Of a stretch of 64,000 nucleotides of DNA, positions 32,844-42,571 are shown piece by piece (the stretch's first letter is position 1; the number at the start of each line of letters is the position of its first letter). The notes below the pieces were generated by a model that was not told where the DNA came from, made no database searches, and worked only from the letters and a program-made list of their open reading frames with translations. The stretch is from NCBI GenBank assembly GCA_903884945.1, contig CAISGR010000318.1, forward strand, positions 35,585-99,584, in the 5' to 3' direction. This stretch comes from an uncultured bacterium (GTDB taxonomy: Bacteria > Pseudomonadota > Alphaproteobacteria > Sphingomonadales > Sphingomonadaceae). The position numbers and the translations under genes were made by a program.

Positions 32844-33251
32844 ATGTTTCGTATCGTCGCTATTGCCGCTTTGATGTCGCTTCCCGCAGTGGCGGTCGCG
32901 CAGGACAAACAAGCCGACGCAGGCAAGCCGCCAGAGCGGATTCGCAGCGTGACCGTGGCGAGTGGCCAGAAATGTCCCGAGGCGGTGGGAAACGAGGTCG
33001 TGGTCTGCAACACCCTCGAAGAGCCCTATCGCATTCCGAAGAAACTTCGCGAGACGAAGAAGAGCGCAGCGACCAATAGCTGGGTGAACCGCGCCGCGAC
33101 CATGGACGAGGTCGGCCGCGAGGCGGGCGGGCTGCCCGACACCTGTTCGCCGGTCGGCTCGGGTGGCCAGACCGGCTGTGCCCTGAAGCTGAACCAGCAA
33201 TATGCGGCCGAGAAGGCCGAGAAGAAGCGTCAGGAAAGCGTCATTCCCTGA
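32844..33251 (+). CDS. Small secreted hypothetical protein
   Basis: Signal peptide MFRIVAIAALMSLPAVAVAQ; CPEAVGNEVVVCNTLEEPYRIP; lies opposite in strand between trpE and trpG. Confidence 0.8.
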   Translation: MFRIVAIAALMSLPAVAVAQDKQADAGKPPERIRSVTVASGQKCPEAVGNEVVVCNTLEEPYRIPKKLRETKKSAATNSWVNRAATMDEVGREAGGLPDTCSPVGSGGQTGCALKLNQQYAAEKAEKKRQESVIP

Positions 33252-33261
33252 CGCTGGCGGC

Positions 33262-34713
33262 CTATTGGCCGAAACCGGTGTCGGCAGCGCGCGCGATGGC
33301 TTCGCGCGCGGCTGCCAGCAGCGCGCCCGCCTTCGCCTCGCATTCGCGCTGTTCATAGGCGGGGTCGCTGTCGGCGACGATGCCGGCCCCGGCCTGGACA
33401 TGCATCGTTCCGTCCTTGACCACCGCGGTGCGCAGCACGATGCAGCTGTCCATGGAACCGTCCGGCGAGAAATAGCCGACGCCGCCGGCATAGGCGCCGC
33501 GCACTTCCGACTCCAGTTCAGCGATCACGCCGCAGGCGCGGACCTTCGGCGCGCCGCTTACGGTTCCGGCCGGGAAGCCTGCGAACAGCGCGTCGAGCGC
33601 ATCATGATCCTTGCCCAGCCGTCCGACCACGTTCGAGACGATGTGCATGACATGGCTGTAGAGTTCGGTGGTGTAGCTCGCCGTGACCTTGACCGTGCCG
33701 GCCTCGGCGACCCGCCCGACATCGTTGCGGCCGAGATCGAGCAGCATGAGATGCTCGGCCCGTTCCTTGGGATCGCCCAGCAGGCTCAGCCGGTTCGCCT
33801 CGTCCTCCGCCGCGGTCCTGCCACGCGGGCGCGTGCCGGCGATCGGGCGGATGGTGACTTCCCCGTCGCGCACCCGCACCAGGATTTCCGGGCTCGAGCC
33901 GGTCAGGGCGAAGCCGGGCAGGTCGAGATGGTAGAGAAAGGGTGAGGGATTGATCCGGCGCAAGGCGCGGTAGAGCTCGAACGGTGGCAGGGCAAAAGGC
34001 GCCGTGAAGCGCTGGGCCAGCACGACCTGGAAGATGTCGCCGGCGACGATATATTCCTTCGCGCGGGCAACCATCTCGGCATAGCGCCCTGCGGGCAGGA
34101 CCGGCGTCAGCGCGATCTCGGCCGGATCGAGCGCCCGGATGGGCGGCGGCAGCGCCGCGCTTGCCAGTCGCGCGGCGGTCGCGTCGATCCGGTCCCATGC
34201 TTCGGCGACGATCGCGGCGGGATGGCGCGTGGCATCCGGCCACACCGGCGCGACCAGGAACAGGGCATCGGCAAGCCGATCGAAGATCAGCACCACCGTC
34301 GGGCGCACGAACATCATGTCGGGCAGGCCGAGCGGATCATGCGCAGGGCGATCGAGGCGTTCGACCAGGCCGACCGTCTCGTAACCGAAATAGCCGACGA
34401 GACAGGCGAGTGCCGGCGGCAGCGCGTCGGGTACGTCCATGCGGCAGGCGGCGACAAGCGCGCGAAGCGCTTCCAGCGTCGGTATGTCGCAGGGTGTGAA
34501 ATCGTCGCGGTCGGTCAACCAGTGGCGATTGATCTCGGCGCGGGCGCCCTGGGCGCGAAAGACGAGATCCGGGGCGAGCCCGATCAGGCTGTGTCGGCCG
34601 CGCGTCGCGCCACCCTCGACCGATTCGAGCAGGAAATCGCCGCGCCCCGGCTCGATCAGTTTGAGCGCTGCGGCGACCGGCGTCTCGGTGTCGGCGATCT
34701 GCCGACGCCACAA
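33262..34713 (-). CDS. trpE: Anthranilate synthase component I
   Basis: RPIAGTRPRGRTAAEDEANRLSLLGDPKERAEHLMLLDLGRNDVGRVA; FPAGTVSGAPKVRA. Confidence 0.96.
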   Translation of the reverse strand: MWRRQIADTETPVAAALKLIEPGRGDFLLESVEGGATRGRHSLIGLAPDLVFRAQGARAEINRHWLTDRDDFTPCDIPTLEALRALVAACRMDVPDALPPALACLVGYFGYETVGLVERLDRPAHDPLGLPDMMFVRPTVVLIFDRLADALFLVAPVWPDATRHPAAIVAEAWDRIDATAARLASAALPPPIRALDPAEIALTPVLPAGRYAEMVARAKEYIVAGDIFQVVLAQRFTAPFALPPFELYRALRRINPSPFLYHLDLPGFALTGSSPEILVRVRDGEVTIRPIAGTRPRGRTAAEDEANRLSLLGDPKERAEHLMLLDLGRNDVGRVAEAGTVKVTASYTTELYSHVMHIVSNVVGRLGKDHDALDALFAGFPAGTVSGAPKVRACGVIAELESEVRGAYAGGVGYFSPDGSMDSCIVLRTAVVKDGTMHVQAGAGIVADSDPAYEQRECEAKAGALLAAAREAIARAADTGFGQ

Positions 34714-34777
34714 CAGCGCCGGCCGCCCGGCTGAAAGCGCGGTGGCGGCGGCGTCGGACTGGTCGTGCGTTCCCGGC

Positions 34778-36724
34778 TTAATTGGAGTCGCCCTGACCGG
34801 TGAGCGTTGCCTTGACCTGGGCGATCGCCTTGTCGTTCTTCTTTACGCCGATCTGGCGGCGTACGGCTTCGCCGAGCTGGCGGACATATTCGCTGCCTAC
34901 CGTCGCGGCGAGTTCGGCGCGCTTGCTGTCGATCACCGCTTCCTGGCCGGCTGCGTTCCCGTGTTCGATATGATTGAGGTAGATGACGAACCAGCCGGCC
35001 TTGTTCGGCGCCTCGAGCATCTTCGCCCGCTTCTCGACCATGTTGAACAACAGGACCAGCGGCGCGGGCGCGCCGCGCGGGTCGGCGGAAAGCTGCTGGC
35101 GCGAAATATCGATCGGCCGCGGCGCGGGGAGCGACAATTTCGTTTCCGCAAGCGCCTGGGCCAGCGGCGTGCCCTTGTTCACCTTGGCGGCGACATCGAC
35201 GGCGACCTGGCGCGCGACGCGTTGCGCCCGTTCGATATAGAAATCGCGGGTGAGCACGTCGCGGATCGCCGCGGCCGGGCGTGGTGCGGCGGGCACGATG
35301 CGCGCGAGCGACACGATGCCGAAGCTGCCGTCCTGGCCAAATTGCACGAGTTGCGGATCGTCACCCTGCTCGGCGCCGAACCCGGCGGCGACCGCCTGGG
35401 CGAAGGCGGGATCGGGCTTGGACGCGGGGTCGTCCGGATTGACGCCGGCCGTAGTCAGCGGCGGCGTATCCTTGGCCTGGAGCTTCTGGTCGGCGACGAT
35501 CTCGTCGAACGTGGCGTTGTTGCTGATCGCGTCGTCCAGCGCGTCGTGGATCTTGCTCAGCGCGACGGTGGTCTTCTCGGTGGTCAGCGCCTTGGCCAGT
35601 TCGGGCTTCGCCTGGTCGAGCGTCTTGCCCGGCACCTTCTCCACCGCATCGACGCGCGCCACGATATAACCGAGCGCCGAGCGGAGCGGGCCGACCACTC
35701 CCCCCTTGGGCGCAGCAAACACCGCGTTGGCGATCTCGGGCGAACTCTGGCCGGCATAAGCCGCTTTCTCGACCCCGGCGATCTTGTTGGGTTCAAGCCC
35801 GATGGCGCGAATTGCGGCGTCGATCGGAGTCCCCGCCTTCACCTTGGCGGCGAGCGCGGTCGCGGCGGCCTGGTCGGCGACGACCACCTGGATGATGGTG
35901 CGCTTCTCCGTCGGCTGGAACTTTGCGCTCTGGGTCGCATAGGCCTTGGCGATTTCCGCCTCGGTCGGCGTCGCGCTCGCCTTCACCTGGTCGGGCGTGA
36001 CGATCGCGTAGCGGATCACGCGGCGCTCGGGCACCGTGTAGCGGGCGATGTTGCGCTTGTAGAAGGTGCCGAGCTCGGCGTCGGTCGGCGGGGCGCCCTT
36101 GCCCACCGCGGGCGTGGCGATGAAGCCGATGAGGCCGTTGCGCTTTTCGAGCTGGAGCGAGGCATAGGGCAGGGCGAGGCCCTTGGGCACCTGCTTCGCC
36201 CGGAGGGTCGGCAGGATGAGGTGTTGCGTCAGCGTATCCTGGGCAATGCCCTCGCGGACCTGCGCATCGGTCATGCGCACCTGCGCAAGCAGCCGGTCAT
36301 AATTGGCCTGGCTGAACTTGCCGTCGATTCCGTGAGTCTGGGGCAGGCTGGCGATGCGGCCGTCGACCAGCCGCTTCGACGCGATCATGCCCTGGTCGCC
36401 GGCATATTCGCTGAAGGCGAGCGCGCTGATGCTGCGCTCCAGCGTGCCTTCCACGCCGCCGCCGGCGACGAACTGCACCATGTCGAGCGTGGGCTGCTGC
36501 TGCCGGGCGCCATCGAGTTCGCCCTGCACGCGCTGGCGCAGATCGACCGACGTGATCTTTTCCTTGCCGACCGTCGCGACCGAATCGGCGCCGATGCCGC
36601 CACCGCCGTTGCGGATGCCCGTCACGTCGCCGAGGCCGAAGGCAAGGGCGATCACGCCGAGCACGACGAAGGTGACGATGACGCCCGCCTTGGAATTGAT
36701 GAGGCGGCGGATGAAACTGAGCAT
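34778..36724 (-). CDS. SurA/PpiD-type peptidylprolyl isomerase
   Basis: N-terminal TM anchor MLSFIRRLINSKAGVIVTFVVLGVIALAF; parvulin-like region; upstream of trpE. Confidence 0.88.
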   Translation of the reverse strand: MLSFIRRLINSKAGVIVTFVVLGVIALAFGLGDVTGIRNGGGGIGADSVATVGKEKITSVDLRQRVQGELDGARQQQPTLDMVQFVAGGGVEGTLERSISALAFSEYAGDQGMIASKRLVDGRIASLPQTHGIDGKFSQANYDRLLAQVRMTDAQVREGIAQDTLTQHLILPTLRAKQVPKGLALPYASLQLEKRNGLIGFIATPAVGKGAPPTDAELGTFYKRNIARYTVPERRVIRYAIVTPDQVKASATPTEAEIAKAYATQSAKFQPTEKRTIIQVVVADQAAATALAAKVKAGTPIDAAIRAIGLEPNKIAGVEKAAYAGQSSPEIANAVFAAPKGGVVGPLRSALGYIVARVDAVEKVPGKTLDQAKPELAKALTTEKTTVALSKIHDALDDAISNNATFDEIVADQKLQAKDTPPLTTAGVNPDDPASKPDPAFAQAVAAGFGAEQGDDPQLVQFGQDGSFGIVSLARIVPAAPRPAAAIRDVLTRDFYIERAQRVARQVAVDVAAKVNKGTPLAQALAETKLSLPAPRPIDISRQQLSADPRGAPAPLVLLFNMVEKRAKMLEAPNKAGWFVIYLNHIEHGNAAGQEAVIDSKRAELAATVGSEYVRQLGEAVRRQIGVKKNDKAIAQVKATLTGQGDSN

Positions 36725-36849
36725 GGGCGCGAAAAGCCGATCTGATGGAGGCGTAACCGTCTCGCTTTACGGGGAGCGCAGCGGTCCTTCAAGCTTGTGC
36801 GATTATCGGATCGCGCTATCGGCTTTCCGCGCAACAGGGGAGACGACGC

Positions 36850-37599
36850 TTGGAAAGACGCCGGCTGATAGCGGGAAACTGGAAGATGAACGGCAACCTG
36901 GCCGCGCTGGCGGAGCTGGACGGCATTGCCGCCGCCGCTGCCGGATCGCCCCGGGTGGACGTGGCGATCGCGGTGCCGGCCACGCTGATCGCTCCCGCGG
37001 CGGCGCGGGTGCCCGGGCTCGCGATCGGCGCGGAAGACGTTCATCCCGCCGACAAGGGCGCGCATACCGGCTGCATTTCCGTTGGCATGGTGAAGGAGGC
37101 GGGGGCCCGCTTTTCGATCGTGGGGCACAGCGAGCGCCGCGCCGATTGCCATGAGAGCGATGCCGACGTGAAGGCCAAGGCGGAAGCGCTGCACACAGGT
37201 GGGCTGGGCGCGATCCTGTGCGTAGGCGAGACGCTCGAGGAGCGGGACGCGGGACGTGCCGAGGCGGTGGTGACGGGCCAGCTCGCCGCGTCGCTGCCGG
37301 ATGGCGCGGCGGCGTCATGGCTCTCGATCGCCTATGAGCCGGTCTGGGCGATCGGGACAGGCCGGACGCCGACGGCGGGTGATGTCGCGGCGATGCACGG
37401 CGCGATCCGGCGGCAGCTCCGCTCCCTGATCGGCGCGGAGGCGGATGCGGTGCGGATCCTCTATGGCGGATCGGTCACCGGCGACAATGCGGGCGACCTG
37501 CTTGCGGCCGGAGACGTCGATGGCGCGCTGGTCGGCGGGGCGAGCCTGACCGCGACGAAATTCGTGCCGATCATCGCCGCAGGTGAGGCACTCGCCTGA
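36850..37599 (+). CDS. tpiA: Triosephosphate isomerase
   Basis: LIAGNWKMNGN, FSIVGHSERR, AYEPVWAIGTGRTPT, ILYGGSVTGDNAGDLL. Confidence 0.96.
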   Translation: MERRRLIAGNWKMNGNLAALAELDGIAAAAAGSPRVDVAIAVPATLIAPAAARVPGLAIGAEDVHPADKGAHTGCISVGMVKEAGARFSIVGHSERRADCHESDADVKAKAEALHTGGLGAILCVGETLEERDAGRAEAVVTGQLAASLPDGAAASWLSIAYEPVWAIGTGRTPTAGDVAAMHGAIRRQLRSLIGAEADAVRILYGGSVTGDNAGDLLAAGDVDGALVGGASLTATKFVPIIAAGEALA

Positions 37600-37746
37600 C
37601 GCCGCCGGTCGTCGGATCATTCCGAACTGTGTGGCGTTCCCGGTCACTGGCCGATCATTCTTCTATATGTCGCGGCGGGTGCTTTCGACCGCTGCGAACA
37701 GGGGGTATCGTCAGCGCCCGGGGGCTTTGATCCGGAGGATGACCCT

Positions 37747-38130
37747 ATGATTCGCCCCGTCCTGTTTGCGCTCGCGCTGTCCGTTGCCGCGAGCACCGCC
37801 GCGGCCCAGTCCCCCGACAGCGTCGAGATCGATCTGTCCAATTTCAGGTTCACCCCCGCGACGATCACGCTGCACCATGGCCAGCCCTATGTGCTGCATC
37901 TCGTCAACAAGGCCGGCGGCGGGCACGATTTCGTCTCGAAGGGATTTTTCGCCGCCGCGACCGTCGAGCCGCGCGACCGCGCTGCGCTCAGCAAGGGCGG
38001 CGTATCGCTCGATGGCGGCCAGAGCATCGATATCCACCTGACCGCGCCCGCGCCGGGCCGGTACGAGGCGCATTGTTCGCACTTTCTGCATTCGAGCTTC
38101 GGCATGACCGGTGCGATCGTGGTGGATTAG
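37747..38130 (+). CDS. Secreted cupredoxin-like protein
   Basis: Signal peptide; HLVNKAGGGHDFVSKGFF; YEAHCSHFLHSSFGMTGAIVVD copper-site-like pattern. Confidence 0.8.
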   Translation: MIRPVLFALALSVAASTAAAQSPDSVEIDLSNFRFTPATITLHHGQPYVLHLVNKAGGGHDFVSKGFFAAATVEPRDRAALSKGGVSLDGGQSIDIHLTAPAPGRYEAHCSHFLHSSFGMTGAIVVD

Positions 38131-38217
38131 GCGGGAAATCCCTACGATCGGCACGGGACGATGGGAGCCCGTCGTTTCGGCTTCCGGTGACCACGGAAGA
38201 CATCGTCCGCCGCGGGC

Positions 38218-38257
38218 AAAAAAATGGCGCCCCTTTCCCGAAGGGAAGGAGGCGCCA
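38218..38257 (-). terminator. Rho-independent terminator of TonB receptor
   Basis: Minus strand TGGCGCC...GGCGCCA hairpin with nested CCCTTCGGG, followed by seven Ts. Confidence 0.9.
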
Positions 38258-38271
38258 GTGGGGGCAGGGTT

Positions 38272-40686
38272 TCAGAATTTGTAGCTGGCGCTGAACCGGG
38301 CCGAACGGCCGAGGATCGGGCGGGCGAAGATCACGCCGGTGCCCTGGGAGCCGATGGTGCGCGGGTTGCCCTCGGTCAGGCCGATCGTGTCGGTGATGTT
38401 GTCGACCGTCGCCTGCAGTTGAATCCGCTGGTTAAGGTCGAAGGTCACGCCGGCGTCCCATTTGTAATAATGCGGCAGGAGCTGCTGGTTCTGCACGTCC
38501 GAGAAGCGATCGCCGATATAGCTCACGCTCGTGAAGACGGTCGCCTTGGTCTCCCCGCCGAAATTGACCTCATAGGAGGGCGCAACCCGCCACTGCCATT
38601 TCGGCTGGCGCTGCACGACATTGCCGCCGAGCGGCGTCGCGCCGTTGTTGGTGAAGAAGTCATGATATTTCGCGTCGAGATAGGCGCCCGAAAAGGCAAG
38701 TTGGAAGCCGGCCACCGGCCGCAGCGCGCCTTCGAGCTCGACGCCGGTCGCCCGCGCCCCGCCGATCGACGCGATCGGCGCGCCACTGGTGATGACGGTG
38801 GTCGCCAGCCCCTTGAAGTTGTTGTGGAACACGGTGGCGTACAGGTTCAGGAAATCGAGCGAAAGCTTGGCGCCGCCTTCATAGGTATCGACCTGCGGCG
38901 CCACGGTGATCCCGTCGCGCAGATTGTCGAAGAACGGGAAGCTGTTCCCGCGGCTGTAGCGGGCGAAGAAGCCGATCTGGCGCGTCAGGTCGTAATTGGC
39001 GCCGGCGGTCCATGACCATTTCCCGCCGCGATAGCGGATGGTCGAGAACGTGCCGTTCAGAACTGCAGTGCCATTGTTGTAGAGCGTGTTGGCGTTGCCG
39101 TCGGTATCGACGCCAAAGCTGTTGTTCTCGAGCGTGCCGTTGACCGAATGGTGCTGGTAGCGGATGCCGCCGTCGAGGCGGAGCTGGTCGGTCACCTGGA
39201 ACTCGTCGACCGCATAGAAGGCAGCGTCGCGGCCGTCATAATCGGCATTGACGTTGAAGCTGGAGCCGCTGCTGAAGCCGTTGCGGGTGACGACCTGCCC
39301 ATTGGCCAGGGTCAGGTTGAGCACGCGCGCATTGGGCTCGGCCGTCAGCAGCAGGTTGTTGCCGAGGTTCCACTTATCCTTCGAGGAATAGTCGGCATAA
39401 TAGCCGCCGATCGTCAGCTTGTTGCCGCCGGCCTTCCATTCCAGCGAGACGTCGTTGACGAAGGATTCGATGTCCTTCTGCACCTGCCACAGGCCGGCCG
39501 TGACGACCTGCTGGCTGCCCGAAACCGCGCCGCCGCCATTCGCGTAGGTCAGGCTGGCGACCGTGCTGCCGAGGCCGGCCGCATATTGTGCCGCCGTCTG
39601 CGGGGCGCCGCCGCCGGGAACCAGCCCGGTGGTGTCGGCGCTGCCCTTCAGCCAGCTGACGCGGTCGCGGATCTTCACATTGTCGGCGATCTCATAATCG
39701 AAATTGGTGCCGAGATTGACGATATTGGCGCCGCGGCCGTTCGACAGATCGACATGCGTGCCGTCGTTGAGCACGGCGAGTCGCGTCTCCGGCCCGGCAA
39801 GCGTGCCGGAGCTGGCGTCGAAGCCCTGCCACTGGCTGATCTTGCTGCCGTTCTGCACGACGGGGATCGGCAGCAGCCACTGGCCATGGTCGTTGAGGTA
39901 GCGGCCAAAAACCAGGATCGAGCCGCGGCCGAGATCGTGGCGGATATTGGCGGTGATCTGGCCGCCCTTTTCGGCGGTGAACTGCGGATCGCGGATGCCG
40001 TGGCCCGACGCATAATAGCCGCCGACCATGAAGGTCGTGTCCTTGCCGAGCGGGCCGGAGACATAGCCGTCCGCGCGCAACTCGCCGAAATCGGTGGCCG
40101 AGATCTTGCCCAGCCCTTCGAACGCGTTGCCGCCCTCGCGCTGCACGAAGTTGATGGTCAGGCCGGGCTGGCCCGACGAGAAGAGCGCGCCGGTGCCGCC
40201 GCGCACGGCCTCGACCCTCTTCAGCGTCTCGTCGACGCGGATCAGCTGCGTGTTCTCGAGGAAGGAGAGGGTGGACGGCGGGAAGAAGGGCACACCCTCG
40301 CTCTGGATCGTCACATATTCGGCGTCGCCGCCCGAAGGATAGCCGCGGACGAAGATGTTCGCACCGTTCTGGCCGCCCGAGGATTCGGTGCTGACGCCCG
40401 GCACGACGCGCAGCACCTCTGCGGTGCTGGCCGGTGCGAGCTGCTGCAGCGCCTTTTCGTTGATGGTGGTGACGGCGAATGCGGCATCCTGGCGGCGGGC
40501 GCCGGCGCCGGAGGTGCCGACGACGACGATGTCCGGACCGGTCTCACCGGCATCGGCCGCGGCGTCCGGGGTGGCGGGAGCCTGCTGAGCGGAAACCGGC
40601 GCAGCCGTGACGGCCAGCGCCATCCCGAGCGCCAGCGGCGCCAGGCGGGCAGAAAAAACCGACGAGCGGCAAAAAGAGCGAGTCAT
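38272..40686 (-). CDS. TonB-dependent receptor of a sugar-utilisation locus
   Basis: Signal peptide MTRSFCRSSVFSARLAPLALGMALAVTAAPVSAQ; plug domain; C-terminal barrel ending SASYKF; divergent from LacI regulator. Confidence 0.93.
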   Translation of the reverse strand: MTRSFCRSSVFSARLAPLALGMALAVTAAPVSAQQAPATPDAAADAGETGPDIVVVGTSGAGARRQDAAFAVTTINEKALQQLAPASTAEVLRVVPGVSTESSGGQNGANIFVRGYPSGGDAEYVTIQSEGVPFFPPSTLSFLENTQLIRVDETLKRVEAVRGGTGALFSSGQPGLTINFVQREGGNAFEGLGKISATDFGELRADGYVSGPLGKDTTFMVGGYYASGHGIRDPQFTAEKGGQITANIRHDLGRGSILVFGRYLNDHGQWLLPIPVVQNGSKISQWQGFDASSGTLAGPETRLAVLNDGTHVDLSNGRGANIVNLGTNFDYEIADNVKIRDRVSWLKGSADTTGLVPGGGAPQTAAQYAAGLGSTVASLTYANGGGAVSGSQQVVTAGLWQVQKDIESFVNDVSLEWKAGGNKLTIGGYYADYSSKDKWNLGNNLLLTAEPNARVLNLTLANGQVVTRNGFSSGSSFNVNADYDGRDAAFYAVDEFQVTDQLRLDGGIRYQHHSVNGTLENNSFGVDTDGNANTLYNNGTAVLNGTFSTIRYRGGKWSWTAGANYDLTRQIGFFARYSRGNSFPFFDNLRDGITVAPQVDTYEGGAKLSLDFLNLYATVFHNNFKGLATTVITSGAPIASIGGARATGVELEGALRPVAGFQLAFSGAYLDAKYHDFFTNNGATPLGGNVVQRQPKWQWRVAPSYEVNFGGETKATVFTSVSYIGDRFSDVQNQQLLPHYYKWDAGVTFDLNQRIQLQATVDNITDTIGLTEGNPRTIGSQGTGVIFARPILGRSARFSASYKF

Positions 40687-40751
40687 GCGTCCTCTCCTGA
40701 ATAGGCATGCGGCGGTTTGCGGTTCGCCGTCAGGACGCTTGCTAACACATC

Positions 40752-40765
40752 TGAAATGCATTTCA
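40752..40765. promoter_or_regulatory. LacI-family operator candidate
   Basis: Perfect 14-bp palindrome TGAAATGCATTTCA between divergent TonB receptor and LacI genes. Confidence 0.75.
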
Positions 40766-40835
40766 ATCATTTTTGAAACGGCGTCGCAACGGCAATGCCT
40801 TGCCAGTGACCGCGCGACGCCTAGAAAGGTTCGCC

Positions 40836-41915
40836 ATGGTGCAATCGCGCCGTCACAGCCGGAGAGGTGCCCAGTCGATGGCGGATACCGAACAGCCGCG
40901 CGAGTCGCGCACCCCGCTGTCGATGGCGGTGAGCATGGCCGATATCGCGCGTCTGGCGAAAGTGTCCAAGCCGACGGTATCGCGCGTTCTCAATGACAGC
41001 CCGCTGGTCAACAAGGAAACCCGCGAACGGGTGCTCGAGGTGGCGCGCGCGCATGGCTATGCCGTCAATCGCAATGCCCAGAAGCTGCGCCAGTTGCGCA
41101 CGGACATGGTAGCGGTCCTGCTTGACTTCGGCTCGCACCGCGGTGGCCGGATCGGCGATCCGTTCATCTTCGAGCTGCTTGCCGGCGTGTCCGAAGCGCT
41201 CTCGATCCGCAACCAGGACCTGCTGCTGTCGCCGCCGGGCATTTCGGAGGCGAAGCACTGCCTCGACATGCTCGCCGCGCGCGCGGCCGACGGCTTCATC
41301 TTCCTCGGCCAGGGCGGTCGCGAGGCCATGCTGAGCGAACTGGCGCGCAGCGATGCGCCTTTCGTGGTGTGGGGGGCGGTGGATCCGGCGAACAGCTATT
41401 GCGCGGTTGGCAGCGACAACCTGCTTGGCGGGGCGCTTGCGGGACGTCGCTTCCTTGACCGCGGGGCGAAGCGCTGGATGTTCGTGGGCGACATCAGCCA
41501 TGCCGAGATCGCATTGCGCTATCGGGGCATGTGCGAGGTCGCCGAAAAGTCGGGTGGCATCGTCGTCGACCTGATGCCGGTGCCCGACATGGCGTTCAAC
41601 GCAGTGCACGGCGCTGCGGCTGCCTGGGTGCGGACCCATGCCGCGCCCGATGCGGTGTTCACCTTTTCCGATACTGCCGCGATGGCGGTGATCAGCGCGT
41701 TCCGCGATGCCGGGCTGCAATCGCCGAAGGACTATGCGCTGGTCGGCTATAACGACATTCCGCCGGCCGCGCATTTCATGCCGGCGATCACCACCATCGC
41801 GCAGGAGACGCATCTCGCCGGCGCGATCCTGGTGGAGAAGCTGATGCAACGGATCGAAGGCGTGCGCGCTCGTTCCGCCACGCTGCCGACGCGGATCATC
41901 GTCCGCGATACCTGA
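40836..41915 (+). CDS. LacI-family transcriptional regulator
   Basis: MADIARLAKVSKPTVSRVLNDSPLVNKETRERVLEVARAHGYAVNRNAQKLR; exact start uncertain (ORF track 40773). Confidence 0.95.
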   Translation: MVQSRRHSRRGAQSMADTEQPRESRTPLSMAVSMADIARLAKVSKPTVSRVLNDSPLVNKETRERVLEVARAHGYAVNRNAQKLRQLRTDMVAVLLDFGSHRGGRIGDPFIFELLAGVSEALSIRNQDLLLSPPGISEAKHCLDMLAARAADGFIFLGQGGREAMLSELARSDAPFVVWGAVDPANSYCAVGSDNLLGGALAGRRFLDRGAKRWMFVGDISHAEIALRYRGMCEVAEKSGGIVVDLMPVPDMAFNAVHGAAAAWVRTHAAPDAVFTFSDTAAMAVISAFRDAGLQSPKDYALVGYNDIPPAAHFMPAITTIAQETHLAGAILVEKLMQRIEGVRARSATLPTRIIVRDT

Positions 41916-41920
41916 GCCGG

Positions 41921-42571
41921 CTAGGTCGCCAAGGCGGCGTCGAGATCGATCGCGGCCGTTGCCGGATAGACGATGTCGGCCTCGCCCAGCACCTCCGGGT
42001 CGCCGACGCCGATCGCATACATGCCCGCCGCCTTGATCGCCGTCACGCCGGCGGCTGCGTCCTCGACCCCGATGCAGCGTACGGGATCAATCTGCAGCGC
42101 CTGTGCGCACGCGAGGAAGATATCGGGCGCCGGCTTGGGCTGCGCCACCGCGCCGGCGTCAGCGACCACGTCGAACAGCCCCGCGATGCCGAGTCGATCG
42201 AGAACCAGTGGTGCATTGCGGCTGGCCGACGCGACGCCGCACGACAGGCCCCGGCGCTTTGCGAGATCGATCAGGGCGCGCGCGCCCGGGAGCAGGTCGG
42301 CCGGACTCATCCGGGCGACTGCCTCCAGATAATAGGCGTTCTTGCGCGTCGCCATCGCAGCCATGTCCGCGTCGCTTGCGGTTCTCCCGCCGAGCGCCAG
42401 GATGTGCCGCAGCGACCCCATCCGGTCGACGCCCTTCAGCGCTTCATTGTCCTGTTCCGTGAAGGGAATGCCGAGTTCGTCCGCCAGCCGCTTCCAGCCG
42501 GCAAAATGGGCGGTGGCACTGTCGGCGAGCACGCCATCGAGATCGAACAGGATCGCGGCGAACCGGCTCAT
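41921..42571 (-). CDS. pgmB: Beta-phosphoglucomutase
   Basis: HAD: MSRFAAILFDLDGVLADSATAHFAGWKRLADELG; GVEDAAAGVTAIKAAGM; ATGA overlap with GH65 gene. Confidence 0.92.
   Translation of the reverse strand: MSRFAAILFDLDGVLADSATAHFAGWKRLADELGIPFTEQDNEALKGVDRMGSLRHILALGGRTASDADMAAMATRKNAYYLEAVARMSPADLLPGARALIDLAKRRGLSCGVASASRNAPLVLDRLGIAGLFDVVADAGAVAQPKPAPDIFLACAQALQIDPVRCIGVEDAAAGVTAIKAAGMYAIGVGDPEVLGEADIVYPATAAIDLDAALAT

Noticed and set aside
34439-36745. 768-aa plus-strand ORF antisense to the PpiD-like gene
   Set aside because: Antisense shadow of a GC-rich gene; no plausible domain.
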